64,000 nucleotides of DNA from Neofusicoccum parvum (GCA_020912385.1 CP087223.1:682001-746000), one strand, 5' to 3'. Positions 32,068 to 43,355 are shown, counted from the first letter of the stretch. Numbers and translations: made by a program. The notes: a model not told the origin generated them from the letters alone.

Positions 32068-35000
32068 CTACCTATCTCTCCTAAAAATGCCCTTAAGCTG
32101 ACTCGCAAAAAGTTTTCTCTTCGAAATTTTGCTCGACTTTAGTTCCTGATCTGCTGGCGACTGATCTGATACCGCAATAAAGGCGCTGCTGCTGTAGGAT
32201 GCTTGTAGAGCCTCTGGTGCTTGGCTGACTCGACGTCCGTCTTCACCCTCAACTTCCGGGTAGCTATTGGATGATTCTGAGGCCTGTCCAGTCTCAGACC
32301 TCTCTGATAAATGATCATAGAAAGCAGCTAAAACCCGCTCCGATATTAATCGATCAGGATGGTCTTCTGCGAGCACTTCCCTACGTATCGCGACGACACG
32401 CTCCAGTAGCTCGACCGCCTCCTTGACCTGTCCGTTTGCTTGGTATGCTCCGGCGAGCTCGTGCTGCGACGCTAGTCGTGAGGGATGGTCTTCTACGAGC
32501 ACTTCCCTACGTATCGCGACGACACGCTCCAGTAGCTCGACCGCCTCCTTGACCTGTCCGTTTGCTTGGTATGCTCGGGCGAGCTCGTGCTGCGACGCTA
32601 GTCGTGAGGGATGGTCTTCTACGAGCACTTCCCTACGTATCGCGACGACACGCTCCAGTAGCTCGACCGCCTCCTTGACCTGTCCGTTTGCTTGGTATGC
32701 TCCGGCGAGCTCGTGCTGCGACGCTAGTCGGTCGGGATGGTCTTCTGCGAGCACTTCCCTACGTATCGCGACGACACGCTCCAGCAGCTCGACCGCCTCC
32801 TTGACCTGTCCGTTTGCTCGGTATGCTCCGGCGAGCTCGTGCTGCGACGCTAGTCGTAAGGGATGGTCTTCTGCGAGCACTTCCCTACGTATCGCGACGA
32901 CACGCTCCAGCAGCTCGACCGCCTCCTTGACCTGTCCGTTTACTTGGTATGCTCCGGCGAGCTCGTGCTGCGACGCTAGTCGTGAGGGATGGTCTTCTGC
33001 GAGCACTTCCGCTTGTATCGCGACGACACGCTCCAGCAGCTCGACCGCCTCCTTGACCTGTCCGTTTGCTCGGTATGTTCGGGCGAGCACGTGCTGCGAT
33101 AATAGTCGATCCGCGTCATCTTCGGTAAGATGTTCATTCCTCCATTCGCAAGACTCCTGTAGCCAGAGAACAGCTTCATTCATCCTCCCATCAACGAACA
33201 AGCACCGCCCGACCTTGAGACAGAGCTCGCTCTTCTCCTCTATGCCTTGGCATTGTTCATTTTTGTCTATGCGTGCCACATGCGGTAGATAATCGCGCCA
33301 GGTCTCGCGGTTCAGGTAGTCATCAGATGGAAAGACTTCCGAGAGGTGTTTCACTGCCGTTATGCTCGTCGATTTTTCCCGGCCGTTCTGACTAATCCAT
33401 ATTATCGTTGCTAAATGGACTAACCTACGCATGTCGAGTTTCTTGCCGTCATCTCTTCTCTCCAGAAACGAGTATGCATAGAGTATGCCAATAGCCTCTG
33501 TCAGCCGAGCTCGGGGATAACCTGCTGGTAAAATGGAGTATGGAATTGCTCTCCATTCGATGCAAGATATAAATTCCAGGAGATCTGCCGCCAAATGGTC
33601 TTCTTCAGAGATCTTGTTGAATGTGATCGTCCATGTCTTCGCAACTGCATTTGCTGAATGCGGGTATCGTGTCTTGTCGCCCAAATCCTTGCTTAAAATA
33701 ATAACAGCATCCTCGTCGGTATTTTTCAATAGCAGCAGATACTCGGAGACGGGGATTTTGTTTGTGTTGATATATGCTGCCGCCTGGGTGATAGCCAACG
33801 GTAGGTATTCCAGCTCTGTGAGAAGATCCATCACGATCTTGTCTTTGTAGGGAGGGCTCTTTCGGACCAGTGACTTCTCGAACAAGTCTATAGTTTCCTG
33901 TGTCGTCATCCTTCCTATCTCAACCACGTCGCCGCCCGCCAGACGTTGCGCTACTTCTCCATGGCGCGTCGTGAATATAGTCAGGCCATCTTCGCTTTCT
34001 GGTAGGAAGGTTAACAAACCTTCTATTTGCTCAGAGCCACGAAGAAAGTCTAGGTCATCGGCATTGTCGACGATGAGCAACCACTTGCCCGCGTTCTTTC
34101 CGCATAACCGCTGCTGGACTAGTTTCCTGACGTCATCTTTACTTTCCTGGCGTATGCCTAACGCTGTTGCCATCTCCATGCAACCGCGCTCAAAAGCCTC
34201 CATGCTTATCGCTTGGACCCAGAAGATGGAGAATTCAGGGTGGTCTTGCTTGACAAAGTATGCGAATTGTAGCGCAATTTGTGTCTTGCCGATACCACCA
34301 AGGCCGCTGATTGCCACCTTCTGGCAATCCTTATTCACAAGCAGCTTTTGTTTTAGCGCATTGAGCTCTGCAATTCGACCGACAAACTGGCGATTCTGTT
34401 GGAAAGGGAGGCAGAAAGTACGCATTTGCTCTAGAGCGTGTAAGTCAAATTTCTCTTTAAAGCTCTAATAGCTACACTAACCTCGTGTTGCTTCGTCGAC
34501 CGTCTGTGTCTTCACTATATCTACCGCCCGTATCACCGATAGAAGCTCCTTCGCGTATGCTGCTGCTGTTCCAGCCGCATACGGCTGCCACTTCTTGTTC
34601 TTGTGAGAGTCTGCGTAGTCGCAGATCCCACGGATCACTAAACACGGGAAATTGTTCATCAGACCCGCCGCTTCCATCTCGAAGCATAGCACTCCTCCAA
34701 ATTGAGAGCTGATCTGATCTCTTGTAGCGCCGTCCCTCATCACCTGGTTTCCCGAAGCGATCGTGCCGTAGTGGATTTCAGGTGTATCAGTTGGCCGCGC
34801 CTCCCGCTGCAGCTTCTGTGTGTTGTCGCATGATATACAGCTGCCCCCTCCAACATGGTTGTAGCGTCTATCGAATAGTGAATCGTTACCAGCCTGGTCG
34901 CGGCTAAACTTAGGTAGCCTGCCGAGTCTTGAAATGTGCACCGAGAGATCGCTTATCTCTAGCGCGTGGTTTGCTTGTAGCTTCGCGAGGGCGATAAGGA

Positions 35001-35439
35001 GGCTTTTCGGAGGAGCATTTAGGAAACCTGTTTGCTCGAAACCGCTCGGCGTCGACTTCCCGAAATCGAATTGGATGACCCCACCATGGCCCTTAGCTGG
35101 CTGACTGACGATAATGTCCCCAAGTCGGATATCCGTTTCCGCGCTCGGGACGCCGCCACCAACCCCGACCATAAGTCCAAATCGAATTGCGCGGAAGGTG
35201 GACTTCATCTCCACTGCAGCCGCCGCGGCAGGGCTATTGCCGGTTATGCCTGCGGGTAGGCAGGCAACAACAACGTTGTGCTCGCCAATGCGTCCGAAAG
35301 TGTATTTGTCGGCATCATCACTATTTAGAGGGGGGGCATCATGCACTTCGTCGAGCATCACCCGAGCCGCAGCGAGTTCGATGGGCAAAGCGCACACCCA
35401 TCCGACCGCGTAGTCGTTGCGGCTAAGGCGGCGCGTCAT
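32068..35439 (-). CDS. PNP-NB-ARC-TPR NOD-like receptor (1106 aa, two exons)
   Basis: Minus-strand exons 35439-34482 and 34430-32068 join in frame (phase 1). Residues 1-310 are a nucleoside phosphorylase-like domain (YAVGWVCALPIELAAARVML, GVGGGVPS, CFEMEAAGLMNNFPCLVIRG, ICDYADSHKNKKWQPYAA). Residues of about 330-600 are NB-ARC: P-loop ISGLGGIGKTQIAL, WLLIVDNADD, TTRHGEVAQ, LPLAITQAAAYI. Six TPRs of 42 residues follow (SQHELAGAYQANGQVKEAVE, ending EDHPSRLA). In this NLR class the PNP domain acts as an N-terminal effector or sensor, NB-ARC oligomerises and TPRs recognise ligand; a bacterial-style defence role is proposed in the literature. It lies between the two captains, so it is likely cargo. 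The short Ser-rich C-terminal tail is disordered. Confidence 0.93.
32360..33115 (-). repeat. Near-identical 126-bp TPR-coding tandem repeats (six units)
   Basis: Six units of 126 bp. Differences are concentrated in a few codons (Gly/Arg, Gln/Arg, Ala/Val, and Ser/Leu/Asp after DHP). The pattern parallels the ankyrin array of the other NLR and suggests recent homogenisation. Confidence 0.85.
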
Positions 35440-36079
35440 GTTGGTTAGGTGTCAGTCAAAACGTCCGAGGGTTGGTCCAGAGGTCTTTTAAGCTGAAGAT
35501 GAATGGAGGACTGGCACGGAAGGCGAGGAAGAGCCTTTATTAGCTTTACTACCCCGCTCAGCCTCGCTGCGGTTACACCGCAGTTGTTCTTCCTCAGCCT
35601 TGCACTTCACGTTCTACCCGGACGCTAATGCACATCTAACTGGCTGATCGGAAACGAGCAGGGCAATGCCGATGCAACACAACCGCACGGGTAGGAACTC
35701 CGTACGGAAATGCGGGTATCGGGCGTAGCCTTGATATTTTCGCGTCAGCTCAGCTCTTAGCACGTAGGCTTTAGATGGTAGGCTGAAAGTGGCTGTATGC
35801 TGACATGCATTAGCGCCTTCGCATTAAGAGGGTTGGTTACGGTTAGTAGGCAGGGGCGGAGGGGTTCGTGCATGGTATATGTAACAGGATCAATTGAGAA
35901 GCTGAACACGAGGGTTCTATCCACTATAATGAGCGTGTATTGTATAGAAGTCGACTAAGAGGTGATTTATTGCAATTCCTATTCTATTAAGCTGAGACCG
36001 CGACGTATACTAACTCCCTACTATATAGTAACGACTCGCGATGACTGTATTAATATTCCTATCTTATAAAACAATAATA
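35440..36079. other. Upstream region of the NB-ARC NLR and edge of the Fot1-like element
   Basis: No reading frame I can support. It presumably contains the NLR promoter. From about 35,990 it becomes AT-rich, leading into the transposase 3' end. I could not identify the terminal inverted repeat of the Fot1-like element. Confidence 0.4.
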
Positions 36080-37994
36080 TTAGAGCTGGAGGACAAGGTA
36101 GTAATTCTCCATTCCTACTGCAGCAATCTCATCCTCCGCAACTTCCGCTTCACTCCTCCGTGCCTTTTTAGCCTTCGCACCCGCTGGCATAGGGCCTTTA
36201 CGTTTCCGACCACGTTTTCCTTTGGCTGCCGCCACTTCTTTAGCAGCTTCTCTAGTAGCACGTTTAACTTATGCCTCGACAATGTCGCTATAGCTCATTA
36301 CTTTCGCCTTCCCAACTATTGTTGACTTGGTTGATTTGCGACGTTTGCTTTCATTATTCTGTTGAAACAACAGTTGGTTCTCATCGAGAAGGAGGGCACG
36401 TTCGGCAAAGGATGCTTGGGCGGCGTTGGCCAGCTTCTGTAGGCGCTGTTTACTCGTCGCATCAAGCGTATGGGCATCTTGTTCAACTAGGCTACGTAGC
36501 GATACAAGCGCCTCTACCGTTACTGGCGTCTGTAGAAGTTCTTCTTGCGAAGAAGCCCCCACCTCGACTTCACCAGCTTTCGGAACGGTTAGTTTGGCAA
36601 GCGGCTTCGGCATATCTCTGAGTGTGACGGTTTAGACCCGTTAAGTGCCTTGGATGATCCTGCGGCGAAGCGCATGCGAGAAGGTAGCGAAGCGGTTGCT
36701 CCTCGCAACCGTTGGTCTATGCGTAGCAACGGGTGTTTATTAGCGACCTTTTGCTCCTCTTGACTTTTCTTTCTTTTCTCCTCAGCTTAGTCTTCTTGTA
36801 GAAGTATGCCCATGCATTTCCGCGAGTGCACCGGATGCAAGCCCTCACACTGAGTACCCTGTCTGGGTTAAACGGATATAAGCCAGCCTTCATCCATCCG
36901 GATTTAATATTCTTTGGAGTGAGCGCCTTTGTCCGTGCGGGACTGTAAAGGGATGTGAAATGCTCCTTGCTAATAGTGTTTACACCTCGATACAGCCGTT
37001 CAACCTGTTCGCGATAGGCTGTCTTCAGCGGACCGAACACTCCGATATCGCAGGGCTGGAGCTTGTGAGAGGTATGAGAGGGGATACGGCACAGAATAAT
37101 GTTGTTTTCGAAACAATACTCCAATATCTGGAGCGACTCGTGCGTCCCGAAGCCGTCGCAAATGAGAATTCGTGGTTTCTGATGCGCCCGCGCTTTGGTT
37201 TGGGGATCAAAGACACGTACAAGCCAGTCAAAGCTGATATCAGAGTCGGTATATCCAGACCCGGAGCATGCGTAATGCCATCCAGGGGTGGGATACGTGG
37301 TCCAGTTACTCCGATGGGTTGAGGCTGGCCAGATGATCAACGGGAGCAGAGACCTACCGTCCGCAGATATGCACTCAATTGCAGTCACCATCGTTCGCTT
37401 GACACCCGCGCCTCTATAATCGCGCGGATCGTCCTTACCCACTAGGACTTTAACGGAGCCGAGCATGCTCAGCATGACTCCCGTTTCGTCCATGTTGTAG
37501 ACATTTTCCGGTTCAATGACCGGATCATGTAGCTCCTTCCCGATGACCTCAAACCAGCGTGTAATCTTATTATGGATGTTCATGTCATGTCGCTTCCAGT
37601 CTAGCGCCTTGACTCTCTTCGATTTAAGCTCGGGATGGCGTTTATGGAAAGCCTAAGGCCAGTTCTTGCTAGGGGGTTGCATCGCTTCGTCCGTCGTAGA
37701 ATCATGGAAGATGGAGGAGCGCCGGCGCGCGATAATGCATGCTAGCGAACGTAAATACTTAATTGGAAGAGGATACCCGTTGCTAGACATTCGTAATAGG
37801 TACTGAACGAGGGCTTTCTCTTCCGACGGCGTAAGGTACTACTGGTCCTTCGCCTTTTCCTCTTTTGAGGGTCGTCTATGTGCGCGATGCCATAGGGTAG
37901 AGCGAGGCACCTTGCCTCGTTTCGATAGCGCAGCGTATGTCCTAGGCTCTGAAGGATCAAGGCCCTCCGAGAGGATTTCACTAGCGCGATTCAT
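36080..37994 (-). pseudogene. Fot1/pogo (Tc1-mariner) DDE transposase, inactivated
   Basis: Reading leftwards from the ATG at 37994: N-terminal helix-turn-helix region (YLTPSEEKALVQYLLRMS), a CENP-B-like part (FHKRHPELKSKRVKALDWKR), then the DDE core with NVYNMDETGVML, ILICDGFGTHES and CRIPSHTSHKLQPCDIGVFG, then NPDRVL, LTVPKAGEVEVG and GKAKVMSYSDI. Three in-frame nonsense codons (after EEKAKDQ, after KNWP and after SDIVEA) all fit C-to-T changes of glutamine codons. A 227-bp MITE (36623-36849) interrupts the frame after NPDRVL. If it is ignored together with one CTGAG copy, the frame continues. The last residues before the stop read VLQL. The element is dead. Confidence 0.85.
36623..36849. 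mobile_element. MITE, family 2, inside the Fot1-like transposase
   Basis: A 227-bp insertion with imperfect terminal inverted repeats (TGTGACGGTTT on the left, TGTGAGGGCTT at the other end) and a perfect 5-bp target duplication CTGAG (36618-36622 and 36850-36854). Without it and one duplication copy, the transposase frame is continuous, which proves it is an insertion. Confidence 0.82.
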
Positions 37995-39064
37995 ACCAGC
38001 TTATAGTAGCGATGGTGATGGGAAAGGGAATGAGTAATAGGCTGCGCCAGGCATCAGTGCAAGGGGACACGTAGCTGTCCATAGACACTTCTAGAATCTG
38101 CGCCACACTAGGGTTTAATTATAGAACAGCGTGAAATTCAATACAGCTAGCTTAGTTCTGATATACTATTATATAAGCAAGCATTCTCGGCCCTATCTTG
38201 GCGTGAAACACCCTATCGGTCGGCGAAACTCTCGGAATGCTAGTCACTAAGGGCTGACGGTAAGAAAAGCCTTTAGAAATATTCTTCCTTCGTAGGGCTT
38301 TCTGAATATAGTTCCGAAACCCGAAGGACTTCTAATAGCCGTGATGCAGTAGGGGGTGAAGCTCGAGCGCTTCTCCGTGCTATAAAAGTATCGACCGAAA
38401 GCGCAACCAAGACCACTGTAATTTTTTTTCTACGACTTTGAAATCAGAGAAGAAACGGCTGGAGAATAAATCTATTTTGATAGAAAATTCATAGATCCTC
38501 GAGGGAAGACTTGAGATGCTGATTAGTTGAAATTGTTTCGGCACGGTGGGTTTTTCGCCACGTAGGGACGGACGTTAGAAGTGAAAGAAACCAGATCCCG
38601 GTAGAGGTTCACGCGCCCGAAGATAGTCTTGAGCTTCAGGGAGATCAGGAGTGCCACCCAAGTGCGCGGTCTTTCCTTAGGCAAATTTGTGCTTGTGTAT
38701 TGGTTGCACTATACAGGTCGCCTTCGCGAGTGGAGGTCGACGGCTCCAGGACCATCAGATAAGCAGGAGATGCGGAGGTTTTTTCTTTTTTTTTTTTTTG
38801 GGGGGGGGGGGGGCGGGCGGGCAGTAATAACACAAAACGTAGATACAGCGCCACCAACGCCATTTCATCATGTTTCCTTTTCATGATTCGAACTTGTGCA
38901 AACTATACTCTGTGAACCTCGAATGGTTAATCTTTAACGGAGTGGGTATTGATGACGCGAGAGAATGAGGATGCTGACTTGAGGAAGCATGCTTTACTAG
39001 TAGCATAACGCGATAATAGGCATTAGCAGCTATCTATACACAAGTAGCTAAAGCCTTCGAGGTC
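37995..39064. other. Intergenic region between the Fot1-like element and captain 2, no gene seen
   Basis: About 1.07 kb. No frame with recognisable content. It contains the poly(T)/poly(G) tract at 38779-38821. The right end of the Fot1-like element should lie in the first few hundred bases, but I could not place it. Confidence 0.4.
38779..38821. repeat. Abutting poly(T) and poly(G) tracts
   Basis: About 21 T (one C) directly followed by about 14 G and then GGGC repeats. Prone to sequencing error. On the minus strand it reads C-rich, then A-rich. Confidence 0.9.
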
Positions 39065-41421
39065 TCAATGTAAGGAGCGCCAGTGGGTAATGAAGTCAGA
39101 ATACCCATTCAACTCTTGGCCGTCTATAGGGCAGATAATAACACTTCTCTCTGAGATGTGCCGGAGGTGGTGACGACGTAGATGCTTCTCCAAAACCCTG
39201 CGGTTGTAAAATTCTTTCAGACGTTTCTGTGTGGAAAGTGCTTCGTCTCCGAAGCAGATGAAGCACTGTAGCTGCCGTGGCAGGAGGCGAGAATTCTTCG
39301 CGCTCGCTGGTACTCCTAAAGACATCAACGAGGAACTAGTTTGACTAGGTTGTCTCTGTGCCTTCTCCAAGGTACGATCCAGGACCTCTGAGAAGCTTGA
39401 GTGGTTTTCCCGAGCTCCGCTCATAGCGGTTAGTGCAGCGATTGCGCGTGTTATCCGATGTACCTCTTTCTTAGAAGTCGGTTCAGGAAGCGTAAAAAGA
39501 GTCTGAAACACTCGGGCTCTTTTTGGAGGGAGATTCGCATCTGAAGCTCGCGCAGGGATACTGATCGGCTGGCTATGAAGCTGGTCCTGGATATCCGCGA
39601 TGGCCTGGTGCCTATCAAAATCCTTCTTGGTCTTCTCGAGCAGCGCTTGCTTCTGCCGTCTTTTTTCTCCCCGATAGGCGAGTGTAGCGTTGCGCCTGGC
39701 GCTTTGAAGGGTCAAAAGCGCTCTCTGAGAGGCTCTTATACGCTTCGCCTTTACCAAGCCTTGGATCATCTGGTCCCTTTTGCTACGCAGCTCAGCCACT
39801 CTCGGGTCCATCTCAACGCTCGCTAACTGCTCCGCGGTGAGCTTTCGTGGCCGTCGTGGGTCTATCGAACGACGCATGCCGCTCGCCACCCGCATCACGG
39901 CCGACTGAGGTGCCGTCCCTCGGTAGGCGGCTTGCGTATCTACGTTGATATACCGTGGAAGGTAATGTCTCTGGAAGACCTCTGACTTGGAATGCTGCAT
40001 GATCATGTTTCGTAAAGAGTCGGTAATCTCGTCTGATACGAAGTTTTGTTAGCTTCATTTACTTTAACTGGTAAGAAAGCGAAGCAGGGGTGTTTGTTGT
40101 AACATAATAGAGAAAGCACATACTGCAGCTGTCGAACGCCTTTCCAGCGGCGTATCGGAGAACATACGGGTGACAGATTTTCTTCATGCCGGCCACCTCT
40201 CCAAGCTTCCTGAACCACGGACGAACCGTGCTATCGGGCAGAGGCTGTCTCGATATTCTCGTCCCATAAACTGTCTGATGAGACTTACGGAACACATGAA
40301 GGTCGAGAACATCTTCTCTCCATGGAACACGAGCCTCTATCAACCCGTCGACTACCCTTAATTTTGATAAGGCTTCGGGCCCAACGAGATCCTGAGCTGC
40401 AAACGCTTCATCGCTAAATGCCAGAGCTAAGAAGTACGCGTGTGGAGAGAGTACTAGACACGGGTCGTGCCTAATTTGCGGTATAGCGAAAGTATTACTG
40501 ACGAATATATGAGCCGCAAGCTTAGGAAGTAGTTACTCAAACATCTCCGTACCTGTCTTTTGCACCGAGATACCCTTTAGTGTACTCGTAACTTAGATCA
40601 ATTAGGATAATAGGCTGCTCTCCGCCCATTGGGTCCCGGAGAAGAGTGACCCGCACGTCGCGATAGCGGAGAGCCAGCAGCGCTCCCGGTCTACTACCTG
40701 TAATTCCAGCTAGCAGCATGATGAGTGAAAGCTGCGTGCGGTGCCTTTCGTGGTCGAAGGTCATCTCCGTTGAAGCCCACAGCGTCCTTAGAACCTCGAA
40801 CAGATCTTCGGCATGCATTGGCACCTTCTCCCTTTTCTTCGTGTTCAGACCAAAGACTTTGACTAATCTCTGTAGCACCTTGAGCGAGCCTCGTTAGTTT
40901 TGTACGGCCAGCATTGAGCAGCATCGTAAAGTCAACATTTAGAGACATTGAACGAACTTACTCCGTGCATTTGCCGAATCACGAGCTTGTCGAGCTTTAA
41001 TCCGACCTTACGTTCCCGGAGCAGGCAGAAGACCTTCCAGTACGTCTCCAGCGTTCCCTTGGCGCGAAGTGTCGTCTTACGGTAGTCGAGCACCCAGACA
41101 AAGAAGTTGTGAAGCAATCTGGTGTTGACTTTCTCGATAGCGGCTTCATGGTCGAGTGTTCGAATTGCACAGTACCTGGTTACCAAGGTTAGATGATGCT
41201 GTGCAAATTTGCAGCTGCACTCACTGCACCCACAGCTTCTCCACCTGCTTGAGCAATATCTCACTGCTGTCACTGTATACCCTTTGCGTAAGTGTCTTCT
41301 CGTCAAAGGAGGCCTCAATTTTGTTCAAGTCTTCTGCGCTTAGGCTACCGGTAGTTTGAGCTCTCGTCAGGTGAACTCCATGTCCTGATAAAGCCGCAGG
41401 CGCCGCGCGTCGCTGTGGCAT
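39065..41421 (-). CDS. DUF3435 tyrosine recombinase, Starship-captain family, copy 2 (692 aa)
   Basis: Minus-strand exons 41421-41225, 41175-40962, 40878-40553, 40497-40124 and 40032-39065. Exons 2, 3 and 4 are 214, 326 and 374 nt, the same lengths as in captain 1, and every intron phase matches. Catalytic residues: Arg200 (TGSRPGALLAL), His355 and Arg360 (HPYVLRYAAGKAFD), His384 and Tyr394 (IMQHSKSE, FQRHYLPR). The C-terminus has the same C2H2-like fingers (CFICFGDEA, ICPIDGQE). I choose Met at 41421; the frame is open to 41487. A TATA box lies upstream and the RIP-mutated LINE begins at 41908, so this gene is the first one inside a probable element edge and points inward (leftwards). It is intact and diverged from captain 1. 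Confidence 0.88.
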
Positions 41422-41573
41422 GACGGCCGATATATGTCGAAGGGCCGCGGGACTTCTGAGGATACAGAGAAAATGGAGGTGAAGCAAAGAGAATCGGGCA
41501 GGACTAGACCGGTCTCACTTGAGTGGGGGCTGTGTGCTTGTCGAGTAACTGCGTTGGAGGGGGATGAGATGGG

Positions 41574-41582
41574 CTTATATAG
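41574..41582 (-). promoter_or_regulatory. TATA box of captain 2
   Basis: CTATATAAG on the minus strand, about 155 bp upstream of the chosen ATG. Confidence 0.5.
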
Positions 41583-41907
41583 ATGCATGCCCACCACGAG
41601 GACGCTATGCCTAAAGCAAAGGCGCAGCATCTAGTACCCTCAGCAGGGTATTGAGACATTGCTGCCTGTTCGGGATACTTGCGAGCATAGAACGGCGGTC
41701 TACAGTCGCTGAAGGATCGCCGCGCAGTATGCGTCGCTTCTTTAGAGCGCGTGCATGGGGAGAAAATTGGTGGGGTGACAGGAGTCTGCCTCTAGTGCCG
41801 GGCCCTCGCTTAAAGCAGCGACGGATTCGCTGGTGACCACGTCGCCCAAACCGGAGTCAAAGGGTGCCGGAAATGGCAACCATAGCACCGTCCGCTCGTT
41901 TTATCTA
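41583..41907. other. Probable terminal region of a Starship-like element
   Basis: Non-coding sequence of normal composition between the captain 2 promoter and the abrupt start of RIP-mutated LINE sequence at 41908. I see no inverted or direct repeat that I can assign as the terminus without the partner end. The junction reads TTTTATCTA then GTTATAG. Confidence 0.45.
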
Positions 41908-42673
41908 GTTATAGTTTCGATTAGGTGATTCGTAAGAGTATAGTATATAAGGGAGATAATACCTCCCTAGAGAGGATAATAGAGATTAAAGTCTCTAAGG
42001 AGGATATATTACCCCTATATAATAAGGGCTCTTAGTAGAATAGATAGGGTCTCTAGTTCCGTACTTATATAGATAGAGGGAGGGTTATAGTAGTTATAGA
42101 TATAGATAACGTTAGTTATAGTAGTAAGGGAGAGGGTAATAAGGTCTAAAGAGTAGATTATTATCTACTAAGATTCTACGGTAATAGCCTTACTTATAAA
42201 GAAGTAGGTCCTTACTATTCCTTCCTAGAGGAAGATTATATAGTAGACTAGGTATTTTACTATTATTTTTATCCTTAGGTTCCTCTATAGCTCCTAGATT
42301 ACGAGGATATAGTGGGCTATTAGACTAATATTCTAAAAGAGTAGGAGTATTACCCCCTTTATACTTTTATTTACGTTGTACTATAAAATTAAGAGGTAGC
42401 TTATATTTATTATTAGTTTTCTTCTATCTCTATGTCTACCTATAGAGTAGTAGGTATTTCTATCTATATATAGGGGTCTTTCTAGTTCTTAACCTTGGCT
42501 GTATATTAGGAACTATTAAGCTCTAGCTTTTTTCTTCTAGGTTCCTCTTCTCTTATTCTCTTCTAGGACCCTACTAGGGTCTATCTATTCTATATTAGCT
42601 TTTAGGCTACTTAGGGTTGTTCCTTATAGTTTCCTAGTACAGCTAGTCGAGCTTGAGTTATTCTAGCCTAGTA

Positions 42674-42857
42674 TGTCAGGGCTCAACCTCAGGATGATCG
42701 CTGAAAGGTGTATTGCGCTATGTACGTTAAGCTAAGACTTAAGGAGAGAAGAAGAAGTAGAAAGAAGAAGAGAACGACTTAAATACAAGGAGTTCTTGGC
42801 ATCACATGACCTGCCGATGATCCTCTGAGGCTTCTCTCGAGGCTCTAGACTCTAACA
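42674..42857 (-). repeat. LTR (3' LTR of the minus-strand chromovirus)
   Basis: 184 bp, matching 48432-48615 base for base as far as I can compare. Confidence 0.95.
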
Positions 42858-42900
42858 TCACCCCCCCTCTTCCCCTCCCCCCTCCCTCCTTCTTTCCGTT
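42858..42900 (-). promoter_or_regulatory. Polypurine tract region of the chromovirus
   Basis: Immediately inside the 3' LTR; on the minus strand a run of purines ending GGGGAAGAGGGGGGGTGA. This is the expected plus-strand primer position for a gypsy element. Confidence 0.75.
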
Positions 42901-43355
42901 TTCGGACGGTGTCGGGTTCAATTCCCAGCGGGGGCGGATCTTTTTCGAATATAGAGGGGTATATAAGGTGAAAAAGCGAAGAACTTTGACATTAAACGGC
43001 TACATGGCGTAGTTGGGAACTTGGCTGACCGGCAGCATGCGACGGTGGTACGTTGCGTTGAGGTGGTGACATCTCTCAGTTGATAGGCTGTTACAGGCTT
43101 GTCGACTGGCTGTCGAATTGAGGGCCTGTCTGTTGACAGGAAGAGGGTTCTCCGGCACTGGCGGATTCCGTCCAGTGGTCTGTAATGCCCGACCAGGTGA
43201 CCTAGTACTGTTGTCTCGCAGTTCGCTGCCTGGTGACAGGAAGGATCAATGTCACCTGGATCGGGCTCGGCTTCGGCCGGGCCAAACCGCTTGTCTTTTG
43301 CTCACTGCCAGTTCTCGTTCAGTTACCTACCAGTCTAATTTTAGTACTAGAGTTC

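Noticed and set aside
32423..33292. 289-codon plus-strand frame across the TPR repeats
   Set aside because: A periodic antisense shadow of the 126-bp TPR units (Ser/Cys-rich repeats).
41908..42673. AT-rich region as a centromere-like or replication-origin sequence
   Set aside because: It aligns base by base with the LINE once C-to-T and G-to-A changes are allowed, so RIP explains the composition.
42900..42950. tRNA-like B box (GGTTCAATTCC) followed by a T run
   Set aside because: No matching acceptor stem or A box upstream; it lies inside the chromovirus next to the polypurine tract.
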